A DNA stretch of 64,000 nucleotides from Tetraselmis striata (taxonomy: Eukaryota > Chlorophyta > Chlorodendrophyceae > Chlorodendrales > Chlorodendraceae). The notes under the pieces were generated by a model. That model was not told where the DNA came from. It made no database searches and saw only the letters and a program-made list of their open reading frames with translations. The stretch is from contig VCJN01001300.1 in NCBI GenBank assembly GCA_006384855.1, positions 1 to 64,000 of the forward strand, written 5' to 3'. Both the position numbers and the translations under genes were made by a program. How positions within the stretch are numbered: position 1 is the stretch's first letter; the number at the start of each line of letters is the position of its first letter. Below, piece after piece: positions 57,055 to 64,000 of this stretch.

Positions 57055-57639
57055 GACCCTAAATCACATATGGCCGAGGCGCCTCTATGGTCGACATGGC
57101 CGAATGATGGGGTGCTCCGTGCCGACCCCATGGAGCTGCATGCGTTTCGAGGGCACGCCTTCCAAGCAACACTACACTGGAGTCGTCGGCATGAGCGGGA
57201 CTCCCTCACCGCGGATCCTCATGCGCGAGCCGTCATCATCCTCCCCCTACCCTCGCCGGGATCAACCCCACCGCCTCTACTCGGTTATTCAACATCGCGA
57301 GTCCAAACTACTTTCTCCCTCTTTCTGGCGCGGCCCCCTCCCGACCTGCCGCACTGACCCTCTTTTTCTATCGGCCGCGCAGCCGCCTCTCGCGGACAGC
57401 CAGACGAGCCAGGTACTCACGCGACGCTCGCTACAAGGTCAGCGGCTACAGTGCCATGCCGTCCTAAGCATCGGCTTGGTGCTACACATGGTTTTGTTGT
57501 CACCGCCCGGCGAGCACCACCCTCGGTAGCAGCGGCGAACCCAACAACGGCCTATGGAGCGTTCCGGCGCGTCTACTACTACGAAGACACTAACCACCTA
57601 CTTCATCGCCAATACTGACGCGAAGCCCCCCCCCCCCCC

Positions 57640-58720
57640 TTGAGCGAGCTCATGCGAGGCAGCATCGAGGCACTCTACGGCACCGAGTACACATGCGTCC
57701 GATACCTCGTCTTGATTGCGGAGTGCGGCACCATCGGCGCCGGCTCTCTGCAATTATACCGCCTCTCGGCCAAATCAACACCTTTCTGCGTCATACCGGT
57801 CGAGATGACGCCCCGGCCACCGCCGGCCTAGCCATCGGCGACATGCAGCGCGCGCTTCAAATCCGTCAGCTCAAGACTAGCGAGGAGTTGCGGCGCGCCC
57901 CCCTTGCACGCGACGTCATCACGACATCCTCAACGACCTTGCTACCCTTCCCATGACCACCCCCGGCTATGACACTACCATCCTCCGCGAGGGCGCCGCA
58001 ATACGTGTGTTCAACACCCATGTTTTACTCTCGTGGTGAGTCCAACGTCTCCTGCCGACTCCGCGACAATTACTCACCCACAACATCACCCTCTTTGTCA
58101 ACCGCGAGAAGGGGCCGGGGACATCGCAAGCATCGAGACGGGTTTAAGCCCCTACTCCAAGTCCCTGCCACCGCCGTGCCCGCGTGGAGGGCCCTTCTCC
58201 GACGCCTCATCGCCTACCGCGACGAGGCGTTCCGGGCAGCCCCCACCGCCAAGCAACCATATCGATTCTGGGCGCTCCCCGGCGACAAGGCTACCCCCCC
58301 CCCCCCCCCCCCCCCCCATTACGTAGTTACGTAGTACTCCTACTCCACCCTCGGCGATTGGGTCAAGCGGGCCGTCGGCCGCATCTATCGAGCCCCCCGC
58401 CCCCCCTTGCCGAAGGCTTCGTGTGAACCTCGTACTCCGACCTTAGGAAAGGGCGCGGCGTTTGACGCAAACGCGGCATGCGTGCCCCTGGGCAAAATCT
58501 GCCACTGGGGTGGTTGGGCCCGCAGTATTCAACGACTACATCGACCCAACTACGCTTCCTACCCGCACCGCCGCGCTTCCGTTCGGTTGGCTCTCCCCCG
58601 GCTCTCGCCCTTGTGGTCCTTCGCAGCCTTATTGACAGCGCCCCCGCTCTGTCGGACGCCCCCCCCTCCCTCTACAATCCTGCCGACCGAGGTGGCTACC
58701 CTTCCCTGCCTACCTCCCTT
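57640..58720 (+). pseudogene. Decayed DIRS-type tyrosine recombinase
   Basis: Frames must be switched several times. Seen blocks: RGSIEALYGTEYTCVRYL (57655-57710), then SLQ-YL-AIN-like sequence at 57745-57790, REKGRGHRKHRDGFKP (about 58104-58155), FRAAPTAKQPYRFWAL and, near 58450-58550, KGAAFDANAACVPLGKICHW with GGWARS. The HxxR-GAAS box, the W box and the region before the terminal repeat follow the order of the intact recombinase at 1892-3517. The sequence after GGWARS has lost the Tyr context by frameshift. A C run at 58293-58317 interrupts it. Upstream sequence to 57055 contains no clear gag or RT. Confidence 0.65.
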
Positions 58721-58729
58721 GGAAATATT

Positions 58730-58985
58730 TAAAGTTGTGTTCTTGGGGTTATCTTTATTCCCCGCACCTAGGGTATATGCGGGTGTCGACGCCAGTTGCC
58801 CGCGTCGATCTCTGCGCCACGCCAGTGATCGACCACGGGCAGTCTTGGTGCTTCAACACGGAGAAGTTAATGTACGGCACTTAGCGTGCCGCCCGCGGCG
58901 GTCACCCCCGTACCCATCAAATCTCATTGAACAATCATCATCCGCTAGAATGGACCACTCTCGTAGTTTTGTGCTGGCCTCCGCC
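58730..58985 (+). repeat. Terminal repeat of a DIRS-like element (copy 2)
   Basis: Homologous to 45985-46265 with frequent substitutions and small indels. It directly follows the decayed recombinase, as the right-hand repeat of such an element should. Confidence 0.8.
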
Positions 58986-59929
58986 CGCCAACCCGCCCTC
59001 CCTCCCTCTTTTGTGGCTCTTAACCGCAAGTACCCCCCTTTTCGTGTAACTAAGCCTGCGTAGCTACTCTTCCTTGCCTACCTCCCTGTGAAACTCTTCT
59101 TGCTGCGGATTGCCGACTTCACGCTCCTTCCCCTGACAATACTGTAACCCCACCGAAGGCCTCTTTCCGGCAGCCCCCCCCCCCCCCCCCCCTTCTCGTT
59201 GAAACCTGTAGTAAACAGTATATTGTTCACAGCGGTCCCGCGGCGGAGCACGTGTAAACCCGCTGAAGGAGCTACAGGGTACCTACTGTACCGTCGAGCT
59301 ACTCTGTGCAGCGCGCGGCGGAGTTGCTGGGCCGCAGCGCCACCAGATAATCCTTACTAAGGCGGTGGATTATCCTTACCGGTACGGTACCAGTACTATA
59401 CTATTATAGCAGTAGGTGGATTTGTTACTGCCCTTTTTGTAATTCACACCGGTACGCGCGGTGCGGTTCGTCCGCTTCAGGTACCCTGTACCAGTTTGTT
59501 GCTGCCCTTTTTGTAATTCACCCCAGTACCTAATATACCTGTATACCTCATATGTGCTCACACTGTTAGGCCTTGCGACCTTGCGTGCCCAACCCAAACG
59601 CGAGCAGGCTCGCGGTCACACAGACGGAGAAGCGGTACCTCTAATCCTTACGTGCGAATCCGCCGGGAAGGACATCTCGTTTTAGTGGCCAGGCCTCACC
59701 CCCCACTTCCGCAGCTACTCGAGGAGGGGCCATCAAGTACACAGGGCACCGGTATCTTCAGCGTAGATACCGCGCGCAGTACATCACGCGATACGATCAA
59801 GGGCTCGGAGGTCGCGCCCGCCTCGACCCCCACACGCCCGTACACCGCGCCCCGCCCGCGACTCGTTGAAGCACCCCACAGTCCCCACTCAACCTTTGCC
59901 AGTGGCGTGGCTAGCGCCGCGTGGGCGCC
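58986..59929. other. Intergenic region without supported gene
   Basis: Contains a C run (59176-59193) and repeats of GGTACCGGTAC-type sequence plus two near-copies of TTGTTACTGCCCTTTTTGTA at about 59420-59520. No coding signal like that of host exons. Confidence 0.5.
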
Positions 59930-62900
59930 ATGGGCTGCGCCTCGAGCACGCCGGAGACGCAGGTGCGCTACGCGGCACGGTTGTGGCTCGCAACAGGCAC
60001 CAGCCGCCAGTCCAGCAATTCAGGGTTTATAGGGTTATTGTCTGCTGGTGTTGCTCCTCGTACGACTACGGAGTAATCCCCCCCCCCCCCCCCCCCCCCG
60101 CGCGCACCTCCACCTCCACCTCCACCGACCTGCCCCAACCGGCCGTAGCTGACCGGGTGGTCTTCTCGTGCAAGAAGCCCTAATCTGGCAACTGTCGCCA
60201 TGTTTGTGCGGCGCCATGCAGGAGGGCGGCCATAGCGGGGCAGCGACTGCCGCCAGGTGAAACTTGCTCCCACCCGATCCCATCTCTGCCCCCCCCCCCC
60301 CCCCCCCCCCCTCCCCCCCCCCCAACCTTCATCTCCTGCGCCCCTCGACACAGCCACCCGCCAATTCTTCCTGCTCGCCGACATGGTATTACGTTTTCGC
60401 CGCCCCCAGCAGCCACCCAGCCGGCGAGGCGCCCAACCCCGTGTTCACCGGGCAGAGCGACGTTGCGGCGGCCAATGGCGGGGACACCACCTTCTCCGTG
60501 GAGGAGCTGCTCTCCGGCGCGCGCGTGCCGAGCATGCAGCCTCAGGTGCGTTTGCGGGCTGCTCTGCGGGGCCTGCTCTTCTACACAGGGGATGAGACAC
60601 CATACATGGCTGATCAGGGGAAGGGGGAGGGGGAGGGGGGGGGGGGGGGGCATGTGGACAAGCCTTCGACCCCCCCTTCCCCCCCCCCCCCCCCCCCCCC
60701 TTACCTCACCCCCCCCTCACCCCCCACTCCAGCTACTATTTACAAAGCTTAAAACTGGACATGCATGCAGCCTCTAGAAACAGTCATGAACTTCCCACGG
60801 TAGCTTCGTCTACATTTGTCAGGCGGGGTAGGTCCTTGTTCGATGTGCCGCCATTACCGCGCCCGCGTCCGCACTTGTACGGGTGACCGCCTGGCTTGGG
60901 CGGCACATGCACCGGTACCCCCCTCGCCGGATCATCACAGCCACATTTTGTCGAATTCCAAACCCTGCCTTTGTTATGCGTCATCTGTGCCCAGTTCCTC
61001 TAGCTCAGGGCTTCCCCTGCGTTGTCCTCACGTGGGCACCCCCCCACAACCCCTCCGCCCCCGGGCCATGCGTCGCCTTGGGCAGAAACGCAGTGCGCGG
61101 CGCTCCACGGACTCCGAGTTTGTGGAGAACCTGGACGTGTTCAACTACACCGACGTGCACACGGAGCTGCCCGGCAAGAAGAAGCCGCCCAGCACCGCCA
61201 AGTTGACCTTTGAGACGGACGGCGTCAACGCCAGCTTTGAGGTGGGGAAGGCGACGTCGATGGACAAGCTGCTGCGGGGCGCCCGCGCAGCCACGTACTC
61301 GGGGCCCATGAGCGGGGACGCCCTCGCGTCGGCAGAGGAGGTACATCCCCCCCCCCCCCCCCCCCCCCCCCCACCCCCCCTTCCCCGTTCCCCCGCGCCC
61401 CTCGTGATGAATGCCGATTTTCCTCTTTCACAATAGGGTCAACCACAATCTCATATAGCGAGCCCAAAGCGTGGCCGCGGTGAGGGCCGACGTGGTACAG
61501 GACTGACTCGCCGGACTCTGGCGGTTTGCGCAGCTGGCAGACAGGCGGCGCAGCTACCTGGAGAAGATCACGCTCCCCATGCTGGTCGAGGTGCGCGCGC
61601 CTGGCCGGGGCATGCTGTGTCTTCATCCGTGATCCAGGGTTGCCCTTGCACCCACCCCCCCCCCCCCCCCCCCCCGCCTGCCTTAATGGAGAGCCCCCGG
61701 GAACCTCCTGACTGCGTCCTCGGAGCATGCAATAAAACACAATACGCGGACTTGCCCTGCCCCGCTCCCCCCCTGTCTGCATCCCGCCCCCCTCGCTAAC
61801 CTGACCTCCAAGTACACCCTGGAAACCAAGCCTGTTCAGCCGTGTCGATCCCGCACATGCCGGCATCGCATGGCTTCAATTTAGGAAGGCCGGAGCATCG
61901 GCGGCCGAGACGCCAACCGTTTCGTTGCCGTTTCATTCCGGGAGGCTGCATCGGCAGCACGGCCGCGGGAAAAGGGGCACGGCGCTGACCCCCCCCCCCC
62001 CCCCCCCCCCCTCCCCCCCCCCCCCCCCGCTGTTGGTTCCGCACTTCCCCCACTTTGGGATGCCGCAGTCCGATGGCGAAGGCAACACGCAGTACGACTT
62101 TCAGGCCACCCACAATGTCACAAACAACCTGCAGTGGAACGAGTACTTCAAGCAGGTACCACCACTGCCCCTCCCCCCCCCCCCCCCCCCCCCCCCGCCC
62201 CCTTCCCCTCTCCCTTCGTTTGGTCATGTGTGGTTAATACCGTAACCACGGTGTGGGGGGTCGCTAAATTATGTCACCGTGTCTACCCCCACTTCCCCCG
62301 AAGATGGGAGAGGGGGAAACTACATTCACCAGGAAGTATATGAGAGAATGCATGCTGCAAAAACAGCATGGAAACTCTGACCCCCCGATGATGCCAAACA
62401 GTGCATTCTCGTGACTCGCGAACCAACGCTTGACTGTTGCGGTGGATGCGGGTGATGGCGACCCATCTGCATACATGCGCGTTAGGGTTTCCGTATTCAT
62501 CAGTATATATTTGTGAACACGTAGAAGCTCGAGGTCAGCATGGGGATGTTGGGCTTTAAAGTTTGAAGGGCCGAAGTCTTGGTTGCGCGAAGGGTTGCTG
62601 TGAGCCCTGAAGCTCTGTAGACCCCCGACGCCGCGCAGCCATGAAGCCGGGGTTCGGTAGGGCATGTTAGGGTTTGTTGCTTTGCCCTAGGTTGCCCTAT
62701 GTCCCCAACACCCATCCCATCCCATCTCATCCCAACCTCTACAAAACCGGGTCGGACATTTAGGGTTAAAGGCATCACGGATCGTACGGCAGTTGATGCT
62801 TTACACCCATGACGCCCCCCCTGGAAGTTTCTAGCCCCCTGAAACCTTAGGGTCTGGGGTCAGTGTCGTGCAAGCTTCAGGGTTCAGGTCTTTTTAGGGC

Positions 62901-63171
62901 ATTTGGGAGCCCCTGCTCGCAGCAGTCTTCACGGAATCGTTCAGTATCACTCAACACGCCGGCGGCGGCTGCCCCCCGCGGCGTGCAGGAGGGCAGCAAC
63001 GCGCCGCGCCAGGTGGCGCCCGCGCCCACGCCCTCGCCGTCCGCGCAGCCCTCCGACATCGGGGGCGTCCTCAGCCTGGAGCAGCTGCTGAACGGGACTG
63101 CGGAGACGCCCGAGTCCGCGGCGCCGGCGGCTGCCCCCGTCAGGGCCTCGCGCCGTGCGTCGGCGATGTAG
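59930..63171 (+). CDS. Unknown protein with N-terminal acylation motif MGC, seven exons
   Basis: Exons 59930-59962, 60354-60385, 60410-60545, 61086-61340, 61534-61590, 62069-62155, 62989-63171; 783 nt, 260 residues, all GT-AG and in frame. The start MGCASSTPETQ fits N-myristoylation (Gly2) with palmitoylation (Cys3), suggesting membrane attachment. Three similar short blocks occur: FSVEELLSGARVPS, SMDKLLRGARAATYS and LSLEQLLNGTAE. Between them are EFVENLDVFNYTDVHTELPG, LADRRRSYLEKITLPMLVE and QYDFQATHNVTNNLQWNEYF. The C terminus is Pro/Ala-rich and ends RASRRASAM. I do not recognise the family. Nearly every intron carries one or two long C runs. Exon 1 and the 32-nt exon 2 are the least certain; they are chosen because the phases fit. 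Confidence 0.6.
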
Positions 63172-64000
63172 GGCGCCGTTTCCCCCAGCGGGGGCGGAAC
63201 GGAATGGGGGCTGCCGACCCGAGCCCCGCCCACCAGGCACCGGAACCCGCCTTCCAGCCTCCCTTTTTCACGCCTGCGCCGCCGTCCCCTCGTTTTCTCA
63301 ATCTCAGCCTGTAGCTTTCTTGGGCAGCGCGCGGGCCACCCCCGAGCCGCACTGACCCGCCGCGAGTCGTTGTAACCTATGTGGACCATGGCAGGGCGGG
63401 TGCGGACTGCGTCACGTTTGCCGCTCGGGCACCGGCCGCCCGCTCCGCCCGCTCCGTAAGCGAGGGGTGGCAATGGGGTCGGTGGTGACAGATTTTAAAT
63501 TTGAGTTCCAGCATGTGGACCTGCCGTTGCCTCTGGTCAACGCCGGGCTGCTCTCCAGGGCTGCCGGACGGCTGCACTCGGTGACCCACTATCCGCTGAC
63601 CGCCGGCCGACGTTGATCCGCTCTCGCGGATACAGATTGCAGCTGAACAGAGCCGCGATGCGGCCGGATGAACGCGAAGCAGTGCGCCGAGTCCGGTCAG
63701 CGAGACCGGAAAGCAGATGGCAGGCTCTGCCGGTTGCGGCTGCTTGTGAGTCTGCCCGCAAAGACGCAACGCCGGAAAACACTGGTGACCCGTACCACAG
63801 CACGAGCGGCTGGAACCGGTTGGAAATGCCAGAAGCCCAACACAGTGGTTTTCAACCTATAAATGCGAGGTCACATTATTCCATCAATGCCCCCCACCTC
63901 TCCCAAAAAACTCCCACGGGAGCATAAAAAAATAACGGTTTGATATCACCGCAGTATCTTTGGATCATGGGTTTATGTATAAATATCCTTAGCATGATTA
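63172..64000. other. 3' flank without supported gene
   Basis: A short open frame at 63473-63616 starts MGSVVTDFKFEFQHVDLP and could be an exon of a further gene running out of the window, but nothing joins to it. The last 200 bases are AT-rich. Confidence 0.4.

Overview
The window looks like nuclear DNA of a flagellated green alga, probably a chlorophyte or prasinophyte (inference). The genes are GC-rich, have many exons with GT-AG introns, and include an axonemal inner-arm dynein p28 light chain, the plant-type topoisomerase VI partner RHL1, an algal/plant-type bestrophin, a plastid-type FAD oxidoreductase of the carotenoid-desaturase superfamily and a cis-prenyltransferase. Very long homopolymeric C or G runs occur throughout, mostly inside introns. 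I cannot name the species.

1-15.3 kb is a tandem duplication. Each copy carries one eight-exon METTL18/HPM1-like histidine methyltransferase gene (4195-6750 and 11772-14333). A different mobile element has entered each copy at nearly the same place. Copy 1 holds a 3.2 kb tyrosine-recombinase retroelement with split direct repeats, a gag-like ORF and a recombinase ORF but no reverse transcriptase (699-3902). Copy 2 holds a 2.9 kb PIF/Harbinger transposon with TTA target duplication (8537-11436). Each copy preserves the empty site of the other's insertion, so element ends are read directly. An orphan last exon of an unknown gene sits at the duplication junction (7669-7834).

15.3-42 kb is the host gene block: a tRNA-derived SINE-like sequence (16.2 kb), the FAD oxidoreductase (16797-25037, +), a coiled-coil gene (26180-27712, -), bestrophin (28910-30276, -), a SnoaL/NTF2-like plastid protein (31780-33667, -), RHL1 (34463-36922, +), a cis-prenyltransferase (37278-38976, -) and p28 (39981-41873, +). 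SnoaL/RHL1 and prenyltransferase/p28 are divergent pairs sharing 0.8-1 kb upstream regions. In seven of the eight spliced gene models worked out to the base (both METTL18 copies, bestrophin, SnoaL, RHL1, prenyltransferase, p28, and the acylated-protein gene below) the exon lengths sum to whole codons; the FAD gene alone falls one base short because of a frameshift in a G run in exon 5.

43-59 kb is a repeat island. It holds decayed DIRS-type fragments (RT/RNase H at 43.6-45.6 kb, terminal repeat plus gag at 46-47.5 kb, recombinase plus terminal repeat at 57.6-59.1 kb), a 368-bp array of foldback units with long terminal inverted repeats (49.2-50.4 kb), tandem cysteine-rich zinc-ribbon units followed by a 30-bp minisatellite (52.0-53.1 kb), a broken BED-zinc-finger transposon-like gene (53.1-54.5 kb), a PiggyBac-like C-terminal fragment (55.3 kb) and a 760-bp terminal-inverted-repeat element (56.3-57.05 kb).

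59.9-63.2 kb carries a seven-exon gene of unknown family whose product begins with the acylation motif MGC. The best candidates for something undescribed are the RT-less gag+recombinase element at 0.7-3.9 kb, the foldback array, and the strand-biased poly-C tracts of introns.
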